11,769 nucleotides of DNA from Ardenticatenales bacterium (GTDB taxonomy: Bacteria; Chloroflexota; Anaerolineae; Promineifilales; UBA4811). The first letter of the stretch is position 1, and each line of letters starts with the position of its first letter. Below the pieces are notes generated by a model. It worked only from the letters and a program-made list of their open reading frames with translations. It was not told the DNA's origin and ran no database searches. Shown one piece after another: positions 1 through 6,912 of this stretch. A program made the position numbers and the translations under genes. Where the stretch lies: positions 1-11,769 of the forward strand of contig WSZX01000344.1 of the NCBI GenBank assembly GCA_013139935.1, read 5' to 3'.

Positions 1-83
1 TCACCCTTGGTCGGCTCCTCTTCCCCGCCGCAAGCGGCCAGCAGTAGTGCTATCAGCAGCCCAATGATACCTATCTTGCGCAT
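1..83 (-). CDS. Lipoprotein N-terminus (partial, runs off the left edge)
   Basis: Only the first 27 codons are inside the window. The ATG at 83-81 opens a type II (lipoprotein) signal peptide: Arg2-Lys3, a hydrophobic core (residues 4-16), then the lipobox LAAC with the lipidated Cys at residue 18, followed by GG and an acidic EEE stretch. A ribosome binding site (GAGAGGTGA, 97-89) supports this start. The protein should be exported, lipidated and tethered to the outer face of the cytoplasmic membrane. Solute-binding lipoproteins of ABC transporters often begin this way, but nothing of the mature domain is visible, so the substrate and family are unknown. It lies about 200 bp downstream of the CoA-transferase pair and probably has its own promoter in that gap. 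Confidence 0.85.
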   Translation of the reverse strand, partial: MRKIGIIGLLIALLLAACGGEEEPTKG

Positions 84-284
84 TGTTTCACCTCTCTATG
101 CGTCTGGGTTGCGAGTGTGCTGCTGCACCTAGGCACCAGATAGTCCAGATGATCAGCGACCAGTCCCCGTTTGTGATTCTTGCTCCAGCGCGCCGTTCGG
201 TGCACTCCAACTGGTCAGTGCGTTCGCTGCGCCACCTGGTAATTGCTCGGAACACCCGCATCCGCCGGTTCTCAATCGATAGCT
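84..284. other. Intergenic gap between CoA-transferase operon and lipoprotein gene
   Basis: About 200 bases with no supportable gene. Open frames across it on the plus strand have no family resemblance and continue into the antisense of the CoA-transferase gene. The gap must hold the end of the upstream transcript and the leader of the lipoprotein gene, but I see no clear hairpin with a T-run and no convincing -35/-10 pair. The only well-defined signal is the ribosome binding site at 89-97. Confidence 0.5.
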
Positions 285-1046
285 CTAGATGTACAATCCC
301 GTTGGATCAATCTCATCGCGCAGGACGCGCAGTTCCTCGGCCGTGGGATGGGCGTTGCGCTTGACCTCGGTCGGGAGCAGCAACTCAAACCCGGTGTTGT
401 CCAATGCCTGTTCAAGGGTCACTCCAGGGTGGAGCGCCTCTAGCTGCATTCGGCAGGTATCCGAATCAAAGCCCATGGTCGCAAGTGTGCTAATGACGGC
501 GATCGGGCCGGTGTTTACGGGCAGGCCTGCCGCCTCCCGCGCACCGGGGCCAGTCAGGAAACCGGGCGTGGTGACGAAATCCACTTGGGGGACAAACCGA
601 CGCTTGTCGTGGCGCATGAGGGCGATCGTTTGCCAGCAAAGCGAACCAACGTCATTGCCGCCGCCGCTGCCCGGCAGCCGCACTTTGGGTGAACCATGAT
701 CCCCTATCACGGTACTGTTGAGGTTGCCATAGGGGTCGATCTGAGCCCCGCCCAGGAAGCCATAGTCAATAAAACCCCGCTGGGCGGTCTCCATGATGTC
801 GCAGATCCCAGAGGCGGCCAGGGCCTTGTGAAACGTCCGCGCTTCGCCTACCGCCATGGGTAGATCTTCCAATTGCGCGCCCGTGCCGCCGAACTCAAAG
901 ATGGCGACGAGGTCCGGGGCATACAGTCGCTGGGCAAGCGATGCCGCCAACATCGGCACACCCGTTCCAATAAAGCAGGTCTTGCCGTTTTCGAACACCC
1001 GAGCGGCAATGCAGATCAGCAGTTCAGTGGAACTATACTCGGTCAT
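285..1046 (-). CDS. CoA-transferase subunit B (glutaconate CoA-transferase B-like)
   Basis: A 253-residue class I CoA-transferase beta subunit, close in length and motif order to GctB of Acidaminococcus. It should form a complex with the subunit encoded just upstream and move CoA between acyl groups through a covalent glutamyl-CoA intermediate in the cytoplasm. Visible features are the glycine-rich start GTGVP (27-31) and YAPD (42-45) followed by Glu51. Glu51 aligns by its context with the catalytic glutamate (Glu54) of GctB. Further along are GGAQIDPYGNLNST (99-112), GSGGGND (126-132), and a C-terminus ending EEIDP-like (244-248). The ATG overlaps the stop of the A gene as ATGA (1046-1043), and a GAGAGG site lies just ahead, so translation is coupled. 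Presence of the catalytic Glu argues for a transferase rather than an IpdB-type ring hydrolase. The acyl substrate cannot be told from sequence, so I give no symbol. Confidence 0.9.
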   Translation of the reverse strand: MTEYSSTELLICIAARVFENGKTCFIGTGVPMLAASLAQRLYAPDLVAIFEFGGTGAQLEDLPMAVGEARTFHKALAASGICDIMETAQRGFIDYGFLGGAQIDPYGNLNSTVIGDHGSPKVRLPGSGGGNDVGSLCWQTIALMRHDKRRFVPQVDFVTTPGFLTGPGAREAAGLPVNTGPIAVISTLATMGFDSDTCRMQLEALHPGVTLEQALDNTGFELLLPTEVKRNAHPTAEELRVLRDEIDPTGLYI

Positions 1047-2020
1047 TCTCGCCTCTCCCGCATCTCGATCAACTCATCTAGGCGCTGCCGGCCGACCCGT
1101 TCAAGGTATTCCTCATGATCGGCCACCCCATGGACCAGCCTGTCCATATATGCTTGAGCGCCCTCGGCCGTCTTGTTCGCCTCTATCCACTCTTGGATCG
1201 CCGGTTCGTCCCTCGCGTACATGTAAGCCATCTCCCCCGGATGAGAACCAAAGGGAGCGTGTACCACTGCATCAACCAGATAGAATGGGATAATGGTACG
1301 GTCGGGATAGCGACGAATCTCCTCGGTCGGGATGATCTCTTCGGCGCTGATGACAAGCCGCTTGCAGGCGCGAGCCATCTCGAAAGCAAACCCGCTGATC
1401 CCCTCTATCTGACAGTTGCCGTACCTGTCTGCCCGGTGAACGTGAATCAGTCCCACGTCCAGCACCAATGCAGGGATCAGGCAGACGGTCAGGCCCGTAA
1501 ATGGGCACTCGACCGACTTGGCGGCGCTATACTTGAAGGTATCGGATCCCAGCATGGAGCGGACGGCGATGAACGGAGCACCAATGCTGGTGGCCTTGAA
1601 TCGCCAGGTGATACCAGCGTTGCTCCATTCGGTGACAGATTCGACCTGGCCGCTCTCAACCGCGCGGCGCAGCCCGTTGGAGACACCATAGACCTCCATG
1701 CCGATGTACGTGATGTCGAGTTTCTTGACGAGCCCGGCCGCCAGCCACATATCCAGTTCGAGCACCCCCTGGCCGGCTACCCGCAACTCCTTTTTTCCCT
1801 GACGGATCAACTCACGGGACAGTGACATGGGACAACGAACCGTGCCGTACAGCTCTGTGCCGATATAGTCGCCGTCATGGACAAAACGACTGATCGCTTC
1901 TCGCTCGCTCATCCGCTTGTCGATGAGCGTCCTCGATTTTTGGGTGCGATTCCACTCGCGGAAGGCCTCCATATCTGGAGGCTGAATCAGTTCGCCAATG
2001 CCAGAATCAACAACTTGCAT
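1043..2020 (-). CDS. CoA-transferase subunit A (glutaconate CoA-transferase A-like)
   Basis: A 325-residue class I CoA-transferase alpha subunit, about the length of GctA (about 320 aa), partner of the beta subunit encoded immediately downstream. Typical family segments are visible: SEREAISRFVHDGDYIG near 38-54, the strand-turn segment DVGLIHVHRADRYGNCQIEG (188-207), and HAPFGSHPGEM (254-264) near the C-terminal part. The ATG at 2020-2018 is preceded by a strong ribosome binding site (GAGGAGGAG, 2033-2025). Only 23 bp separate it from the stop of the coiled-coil membrane protein gene, so it is probably the fifth gene of the pspA operon. A and B overlap by 4 bp. The dicarboxylyl- or acyl-CoA substrate is not determinable; relatives act on glutaconate, 3-oxoacids or steroid-ring intermediates. 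Confidence 0.9.
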   Translation of the reverse strand: MQVVDSGIGELIQPPDMEAFREWNRTQKSRTLIDKRMSEREAISRFVHDGDYIGTELYGTVRCPMSLSRELIRQGKKELRVAGQGVLELDMWLAAGLVKKLDITYIGMEVYGVSNGLRRAVESGQVESVTEWSNAGITWRFKATSIGAPFIAVRSMLGSDTFKYSAAKSVECPFTGLTVCLIPALVLDVGLIHVHRADRYGNCQIEGISGFAFEMARACKRLVISAEEIIPTEEIRRYPDRTIIPFYLVDAVVHAPFGSHPGEMAYMYARDEPAIQEWIEANKTAEGAQAYMDRLVHGVADHEEYLERVGRQRLDELIEMRERRE

Positions 2021-2043
2021 AGGGCTCCTCCTCGGCGCCTATC

Positions 2044-2916
2044 CTACGGCCCGACGGCCGAGTCTATGTACACTTCATCCATGGTTGTAAGCAGGTCTTC
2101 CAGTTCCACTACCTGCTCGGCGATATCGTGGCGCAGCCGCTTGGCCCGCCCGCTATCAATGTCCTTGGCCCCTACCAGCAGGGTCTGCGAGTAGACGGTT
2201 CCCAGGGCTGACAGGGTGCTCTCCAACTGGAGTTGTGCTCGCTGCATGGAACTGTCCAGCCGCTCCAGGTGATCCAGTTGGGTGCGCTTGTTCTTCAGAG
2301 TGGTTTCGATCTGTGCGTGGACAGCCGGGTTTCTCTCCTGTGCCAACTCGTTTTTCAGGTTGGTGATTCTCGCTGGCACTGATTGGCGGTCGCGCTTTAT
2401 GACTGGGTCGGACCGGTATCGGTCCAATCGGATGCCGATCTCGTAAACGTTCTCAATCCACTGCTCGATCTCGTCCGCTGCGTCCAGCAGGTGGTCTTTG
2501 AGCATGCCGTCGCGGGTCTCCCGGATATTGGTCTCGATCCGACTGCGGTAGTCGAGCGCCCGGTTGATCCACTGGCGCAGATCTCGGCTCTGCAGTCGGT
2601 GCGGGTTGAATTCCTCGCGTAGCATATCGGCCACCACCTTGCGGCCAAACCCCGGGTCATTGAGGTTGCTCCAGGCCAGAGCTATTTCGGAGAAAAGTCC
2701 GAAAACGGGCCAAATGATGGCCCACCAGGGAGAGAGTGCAAGTGACGGCGGCAAGACACCTGCCTGTGTGGCTGGCCCAGGCATGGTAAGAACGAGCGTC
2801 GCTGCGGTCATGAGAATGGCCAGCGCGAGGACGACCGCGCTCTTCCAATCAAAGAAAGAGTGGATGATCATCTCGCGCATCGCGCGCCGTCTTATGTCAC
2901 GCTTGGCCTTGGACAT
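2044..2916 (-). CDS. Two-TM membrane protein with long cytoplasmic coiled coil (unknown family)
   Basis: I do not recognise a named family. From the ATG at 2916 the protein has 290 residues. It has a basic N-terminus (KAKRDIRRRAMRE), two hydrophobic segments (about 25-45 and 63-82) separated by a short Pro-rich loop, then about 200 mostly helical, charged residues with coiled-coil character (about 110-240 and 255-280). The basic N-terminus puts both ends in the cytoplasm. The layout recalls XpaC-type proteins (two N-terminal TMs plus a helical tail) that occur with PspA or TelA in other bacteria, but that is a similarity of architecture only. Its position in the pspA block suggests it is a membrane partner of PspA or of the VWA protein. 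The start is uncertain: a TTG at 2940 is also in frame, but it sits one base after a hairpin and neither site has a good Shine-Dalgarno sequence. Confidence 0.75.
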   Translation of the reverse strand: MSKAKRDIRRRAMREMIIHSFFDWKSAVVLALAILMTAATLVLTMPGPATQAGVLPPSLALSPWWAIIWPVFGLFSEIALAWSNLNDPGFGRKVVADMLREEFNPHRLQSRDLRQWINRALDYRSRIETNIRETRDGMLKDHLLDAADEIEQWIENVYEIGIRLDRYRSDPVIKRDRQSVPARITNLKNELAQERNPAVHAQIETTLKNKRTQLDHLERLDSSMQRAQLQLESTLSALGTVYSQTLLVGAKDIDSGRAKRLRHDIAEQVVELEDLLTTMDEVYIDSAVGP

Positions 2917-2941
2917 TCGCTGTCTGGACACCGCAAACAAT

Positions 2942-2957
2942 GAGCGGCTACCCGCTC
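2942..2957 (-). repeat. Intercistronic 6-bp hairpin (GAGCGG/CCGCTC)
   Basis: A perfect inverted repeat, GAGCGG-CTAC-CCGCTC, with a 4-base loop, occupies half of the 33-bp gap between the VWA gene stop (2974) and the next gene. It ends one base before the in-frame TTG at 2940, so if that codon were the start the hairpin would cover the ribosome site. There is no T-run, so it is not a standard intrinsic terminator. It could trim or stabilise the mRNA, or lower translation of the downstream genes. Confidence 0.35.
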
Positions 2958-2973
2958 TGGCAAGCTCTCGTGA

Positions 2974-4683
2974 TCAAAAGTACGTGGACAATATCTTGTA
3001 CAACTCGCGAATGGTCTCCACTGTTCCTTCTCTGACCTGGCCGCCGCTGGATTCCGCCAGCTGTTCTAGTGTGCCATAGTCAGCGTCGCGGCCGTAGGCG
3101 ATGGCGAAAACCACCACCGGCGCGCCGGTCTGATTTCCGCGGCTCAGTTTCTCCGTTAGATCCCAGATGCTGATATGGGAAGCATTCTCCTGCCCATCGG
3201 TCATTACCACAATGGCATTGATCCGCTCCCAATCATTCAACAACTGCAGTTCTTTGTAAGCCCGGGTGACGCCATCCAGCAGGGCGGTATCGCCACCTGC
3301 CTCCAAACCATCGATCGCGCCCAATAGCGCATCCCGGTTGTTGCCCAGTCGATCCAGCGGCACCAGGGTATCCACATCGCCCCAGAACTCGATCAACCCC
3401 ACCCGTTCGTCCACGCCTTCAATCTGGTTGACGAAGGTCATGAGTGCCTCTCGGACGTTGAATAGCTTTTTCCCCTCCATGCTGCCCGACGTATCCACTA
3501 CCAGATAGACGTTGGTCTTGCGTTTGATGAGCCACCAGACGTTTCGCACCTGATCAATGACCTGCGCGCCGGGGAGTTGCATGGTGGTGCGTGGCTCGTC
3601 AGGGTTAACTCCGTTGGTAGCCTTGAGCGGCGAGTGCTCGCCTTTGAGATCGAGGTTCAGATCGGCCGGCCGGTAGCCGCTGTCCAGTACACCGGCTTGT
3701 GCTTCCGGTGATTCCAGATAGGAGGCAAACTCCTCAAAAGCCAGCCGTTGGTCGTTGGTCAGCCCTTCGATCTCCAGCAATGCCAACGGGTGATCCTCCC
3801 ACAGTGAGCCCTCCACCGGATAGATGGCGATGATCTCGTGGCCTTGCTGATTGAGCCAGACAACCAATTGCTCCTGGGCGACAAATGCGTCCAAGTACTC
3901 CCGACCGCGCTCGTTCACCTGCTGCGCAATCGCCCACTCCCCTTCGCCATAGTAACTCACTGTTCCTTCCATCTGCTGCAACCGGGCGATCGTCTCTGGC
4001 TTTTGCAGATCCTCCGGCGTTAGGCCACGGGTGACACCTGAAGCGGCGTAGAATTCGGCCAGCGTGGCCAGCAGCCCAGAGGCGGAGGCCGTAGATGGAT
4101 GACTCCACGTGAAATCAGGATTGGCAAGGGCGTGATTGACCAGGCTGTTCCAGCCCAGTGCTCTATCCGGCCAACCCAGCTCAAGGGCTGCATCTTTCCA
4201 GATGGCGATCACGATGGGCGAAATAGCATAGTGCCGCGTCTGGCTGACGAGGAACGCATTCGGGTCCGAGACTTGCTCCGCATGCAACTGGTCGAGTTGG
4301 TGCAGCCAGATGGAGCTATCCGGGCTCATCGCTTCGAACTCGCCGTTCATCGCCCCTAGCAGCATCGCATCCGACTCCATGCGGATGGGATGCACCCGGA
4401 GGGCACGACCGTCTGCTGTCTGGTGGTCCGCCTGATTGTAGTCCTCCACCAGCCGGACGAACATTTCTTCTTTTTCGGGTGAATAGGCCACCCGCAAGAT
4501 GGCAGCCCCGTTTTCGTCAACGCTGTCTTCCTGAAACAGGCTGGCGGTCGTGGATATCCCTTGGTAGATCGCCCAGCAGAGACATCCGCCGACCACGATG
4601 ACCATGACGAGGGCTATCAGAGCACCAATAACAGCGGCAGATTGCTTTCGTTTGGGACGGGCACGTCTGTGCGATCTAGGCAT
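2974..4683 (-). CDS. Membrane-anchored solute-binding domain fused to a VWA domain
   Basis: A 569-residue surface protein counted from the ATG at 4683. The N-terminus is very basic (RSHRRARPKRKQ) and is followed by one membrane segment (about 16-40), so the rest faces outward. Residues about 62-345 resemble a periplasmic-binding (type II, extracellular solute-binding) domain, with the SHPSTASASG phosphate-loop-like turn (194-203) and the SPEAQ...GYRP end motif. Residues about 391-569 are a von Willebrand A domain with a complete MIDAS: Asp397, Ser399 and Ser401 of DTSGS, Thr466 of GGDT, and Asp496 of MTDG. It should therefore bind Mg2+ and a protein ligand. The ATG at 4683 is chosen because GGAG (4690-4693) lies 6 bases before it; an in-frame GTG at 4707 has no ribosome site. 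It lies 65 bp after the solute-binding gene, which is its paralogue over the first domain. Confidence 0.9.
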   Translation of the reverse strand: MPRSHRRARPKRKQSAAVIGALIALVMVIVVGGCLCWAIYQGISTTASLFQEDSVDENGAAILRVAYSPEKEEMFVRLVEDYNQADHQTADGRALRVHPIRMESDAMLLGAMNGEFEAMSPDSSIWLHQLDQLHAEQVSDPNAFLVSQTRHYAISPIVIAIWKDAALELGWPDRALGWNSLVNHALANPDFTWSHPSTASASGLLATLAEFYAASGVTRGLTPEDLQKPETIARLQQMEGTVSYYGEGEWAIAQQVNERGREYLDAFVAQEQLVVWLNQQGHEIIAIYPVEGSLWEDHPLALLEIEGLTNDQRLAFEEFASYLESPEAQAGVLDSGYRPADLNLDLKGEHSPLKATNGVNPDEPRTTMQLPGAQVIDQVRNVWWLIKRKTNVYLVVDTSGSMEGKKLFNVREALMTFVNQIEGVDERVGLIEFWGDVDTLVPLDRLGNNRDALLGAIDGLEAGGDTALLDGVTRAYKELQLLNDWERINAIVVMTDGQENASHISIWDLTEKLSRGNQTGAPVVVFAIAYGRDADYGTLEQLAESSGGQVREGTVETIRELYKILSTYF

Positions 4684-4689
4684 GCTGTT

Positions 4690-4693
4690 CTCC
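4690..4693 (-). promoter_or_regulatory. Shine-Dalgarno that fixes the VWA gene start
   Basis: On the minus strand GGAG is followed by six bases and then ATG (4683-4681). The alternative GTG at 4707 has no purine-rich stretch ahead of it, so this site favours the shorter product of 569 residues. Confidence 0.6.
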
Positions 4694-4748
4694 GAATCGG
4701 TAGTCACTGACCAGCAGTGGGGGCTCCGCAGCGGCAGCCACTGTCCGC

Positions 4749-5957
4749 TTACCTGCCGGCAACCCGCAAGTCGAAAAAGCGCAGCAGATCCTGCAGCACG
4801 TCACGGTCTGGCGAACGCATGGCGGTCGTGCGAGGGATCACCGTCTGTGCGCCTTGGGATTCCCATCGGATGAAAAGGCTATCTGTGCCATCTACTGGGA
4901 TGTTGGGGCTCACGGGTCGAAGGCCGTAGGCCAACGCGCGCTGCTGAATCGGATCGGAGAGCAGGTATTCCTCAAAGACGAGCGCTGCATTCTTCTGACT
5001 CGCGGTGGTCTCTGGGCCGATCCATACGGTAAAGGGGAAATCGAACCAGGTGACGTATTGTGGATAGACGATACGGAGCGGATCCGCCCAGCGGGTCTGT
5101 ATCCCCTCCATGTTGAGCAAGAGGTCGCTTTCCAGCAACTGCCCTGCGTCGCCGGTGGTATAGCCGAAAAGGGCCAGGTCCTGCACGGTGTAGGTGCCGC
5201 CGCTCAGGTCGCTCATTGAGCTCATGATCTCGGCCAGCCAATCCTGAAAGTCGTTGCTGTTCACGTCCTCCACGCTGATTCCGGTTCGGTCGTAATAGCC
5301 ACCGGCGGCCGCCACCATCGCCCCCAATCCGCTGACGTTCTTGCGCGGGTTGGAGATAGCCAGCTTGAAAAAGCCCCACTCCTCCTTTCCGCCCAGCGCA
5401 TCCCAGCCGTCCGGGTTCACTGCCGCGTCGTGGATCGCTTGCCAGTTGATGGCTCCATATGTCTGCTCGAGCGCCTGGGCGCGACTCTCGTAGATGCCCC
5501 AGGCCAGCAGGGTGATGGCGACGGGCCTGCCCCTGTACTCGCCGTCGGTGAGAAAGACGTCTCGGCCGAGACGCTCCTTAAAGGTCGCGTTCACCAATTC
5601 CGTGAGATAGCGACTGTCGGGGATCCAAGCTGTGGGCATAGGATCCATCTCTTCTCGTTCCAGCCGGCTCTTGGCTGCCAGTCCATCCATCGGGATGATC
5701 GTCACGTTGATGGGCTGCCCCGTATCCTCAAGGATGTGTCTATCCTGGTTGAACTGGTTGGCCGCATCTCGAATCCACGGCTCAATGGACAATGCTGTCA
5801 CCACCGAGATCTCGACCGCTTGATTCGTGTCGATCTCCTCCCTGCCTGGCGGTGTGTATTGATCGCCCGACGATGGTGCCAAGACAATGATGCCAACGAC
5901 GACAATCGCTACAGCCATGCCGACAATGGCAAAGAAAATCCAGCGCGTGCGGTTCAT
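4749..5957 (-). CDS. Membrane-anchored extracellular solute-binding protein
   Basis: A 402-residue protein with an uncleaved-looking N-terminal membrane anchor (residues 7-28, no lipobox Cys). An outward domain follows that resembles bacterial extracellular solute-binding proteins: a first strand EISVVTALSIEPW (49-61), MDGLAAKSRLE after strand 2, a WIPDSRYL motif (111-118), a Ser/Asn-rich ligand turn ISNPRKNVSG (201-210), and the family-typical tail DPIQQRALAYGLRP (335-348). The ATG at 5957 has a GGGAG site (5968-5964). It lies 42 bp after pspA and 65 bp before the fused solute-binding/VWA gene. No ABC permease or ATPase is adjacent, so a role in sensing or in presenting a ligand at the membrane is as likely as transport. 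The ligand is unknown. Confidence 0.85.
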   Translation of the reverse strand: MNRTRWIFFAIVGMAVAIVVVGIIVLAPSSGDQYTPPGREEIDTNQAVEISVVTALSIEPWIRDAANQFNQDRHILEDTGQPINVTIIPMDGLAAKSRLEREEMDPMPTAWIPDSRYLTELVNATFKERLGRDVFLTDGEYRGRPVAITLLAWGIYESRAQALEQTYGAINWQAIHDAAVNPDGWDALGGKEEWGFFKLAISNPRKNVSGLGAMVAAAGGYYDRTGISVEDVNSNDFQDWLAEIMSSMSDLSGGTYTVQDLALFGYTTGDAGQLLESDLLLNMEGIQTRWADPLRIVYPQYVTWFDFPFTVWIGPETTASQKNAALVFEEYLLSDPIQQRALAYGLRPVSPNIPVDGTDSLFIRWESQGAQTVIPRTTAMRSPDRDVLQDLLRFFDLRVAGR

Positions 5958-5999
5958 GCTCCACTCCCTTGATGGGTGACCAGCTAGTCGCGACAGGGA

Positions 6000-6692
6000 C
6001 TAGCCAGCCGCTTCGTCCTGTAGGCCCAGCCGCCGCATCCGCTCTGCCAACTGAATGTCGATCTCGCTCTTTTCCAGCACTTCATCCATCTGAGCCTCAA
6101 GTCGTCCGGCGTACATCTCGCTCTGCGCAGACGCCCGGTCAAGCCGCGCCCGGATCGATTCTCCGATCCGCGCAATGTCTGCATCGCCGACACCGACCAG
6201 ATCGTCCAGTGACTTGATGGCTTTGACGGACACCTCCTTGGATTTGGCCAGTTCTAGCAGCGCCTGCAGGTGTTCACGCTCTTGGCGGATCGTGGTGAGC
6301 TTGGTTTCCAGTTTGCGCTGGTTACTGCGCAGTTGTTCATACTGCTTTTGCTGCTCCGCCCACTGGCCCTGATAGTCGGCTGCAATCCGCTGGCTGGAGT
6401 TGAGCCGGGACTGCGCCGCGGCCGCTAATTCCTTCTTGCCCTGCAGCAGCAAAGTATCAATGCTCCTGTCTATCTTCTCAGCCTCTGCCTGGTGCTGCTC
6501 CCACTTGCGTTTGAGCGTCTTGACGGTTCCCCCCACCGTCACCACCGTGTCCTCTAACTTTTCCAGGTTGTCTTCGGCTTGGCGGATGTATTCGTCCATC
6601 ACGGCAACCGAATTGGACTCGAGTGCCTTGTCCACCATGGCGTGTAGGTTGGCGGAAATCAAGGTCTGAACTTTGTCAATCAACGATGCCAT
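6000..6692 (-). CDS. pspA: PspA/IM30 family membrane-stress protein
   Basis: A 230-residue, almost entirely alpha-helical protein of the PspA/IM30 (Vipp1) family, which polymerises on stressed membranes to limit ion leakage and remodel lipid. It shows the family pattern: an amphipathic N-terminal helix (MASLIDKVQTLISANLHAMV), the conserved DEYIRQAEDNLEKLE segment (33-47), then long coiled coils (about 40-150), a short Gly break around 163-169 (LVGVGDA), and a final helix (about 172-225). The length matches E. coli PspA (222 aa). The start is supported by GGAGG at 6707-6703, ten bases before the ATG. It opens a tight co-directional block with the solute-binding, VWA and coiled-coil genes, which points to a dedicated envelope-stress function. 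No PspF, PspB or PspC is near, so control must differ from that of enterobacteria. Confidence 0.9.
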   Translation of the reverse strand: MASLIDKVQTLISANLHAMVDKALESNSVAVMDEYIRQAEDNLEKLEDTVVTVGGTVKTLKRKWEQHQAEAEKIDRSIDTLLLQGKKELAAAAQSRLNSSQRIAADYQGQWAEQQKQYEQLRSNQRKLETKLTTIRQEREHLQALLELAKSKEVSVKAIKSLDDLVGVGDADIARIGESIRARLDRASAQSEMYAGRLEAQMDEVLEKSEIDIQLAERMRRLGLQDEAAG

Positions 6693-6783
6693 CTTGTGTT
6701 ATCCTCCAGTCTCTCTTGAATATGCAGGGACGCTCCATGAATAAATGGCCTCTACTAGAATATACACCGAAAACGCGTGATCC

Positions 6784-6812
6784 CATGACGGGGCACTGAC
6801 GGTCGACTGACA
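6784..6812. promoter_or_regulatory. Three TGAC half-sites at 11-bp spacing (candidate OmpR-type operator)
   Basis: TGAC occurs at 6786-6789, 6797-6800 and 6808-6811, so successive copies start exactly 11 bp apart. The last two extend to ACTGAC (6795-6800 and 6806-6811). A period of 11 bp with about 7-bp half-sites is the geometry of OmpR/PhoB-family operators, where winged-helix subunits bind head to tail on one DNA face. The array lies 94-119 bp before the pspA start and about 22 bp upstream of a possible -10 box. A gene two positions upstream encodes an OmpR-type winged helix. Binding is inferred. Confidence 0.4.
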
Positions 6813-6845
6813 CCACACTTGCCGGAGGGGTCGAGCGATGGGAAG

Positions 6846-6864
6846 ACACCGACACAGCCGGTGT
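6846..6864. repeat. 6-bp inverted repeat after the kinase gene
   Basis: ACACCG (6846-6851) and CGGTGT (6859-6864) can form a 6-bp stem with a 7-base loop, about 50 bp after the kinase stop at 6913. No T-run follows on either strand, so I do not call it an intrinsic terminator. It might attenuate transcription between the signalling pair and pspA. Confidence 0.25.
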
Positions 6865-6912
6865 GTGCCTGTGTTGACAAGAGATGCAGCCTCATGCTCT
6901 CCAACCAACAGC

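Larger units (their letters stand above)
6693..6912 (-). promoter_or_regulatory. Regulatory gap upstream of pspA with candidate promoter
   Basis: This 220-bp gap contains no gene; open frames that enter it are out-of-frame readings of the kinase gene. It holds an AT-rich stretch with a possible -10 box TATATT (6764-6759 on the minus strand) about 70 bases before the pspA ATG. No recognisable -35 box lies at 16-18 bp; instead the direct-repeat array listed separately sits there and further upstream, as at activator-dependent promoters. The ribosome site GGAGG (6707-6703) closes the region. The -10 assignment is weak because such hexamers occur by chance. Confidence 0.4.

Noticed and set aside
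210..284. Possible terminator after the CoA-transferase pair (GAACC...GGTGTTC)
   Set aside because: The stem is only 4-5 bp with a bulge and no T-run follows, so it is not better than chance.
289..699. Plus-strand open frame opposite CoA-transferase subunit B
   Set aside because: The minus strand carries all the CoA-transferase motifs here. The plus-strand product is a Ser/Arg/Pro-rich shadow.
1115..1825. Long plus-strand open frame (236 codons) opposite CoA-transferase subunit A
   Set aside because: It is antisense to a well-supported gene, has no family motifs or ribosome site, and reflects codon bias of the GC-rich minus-strand gene.
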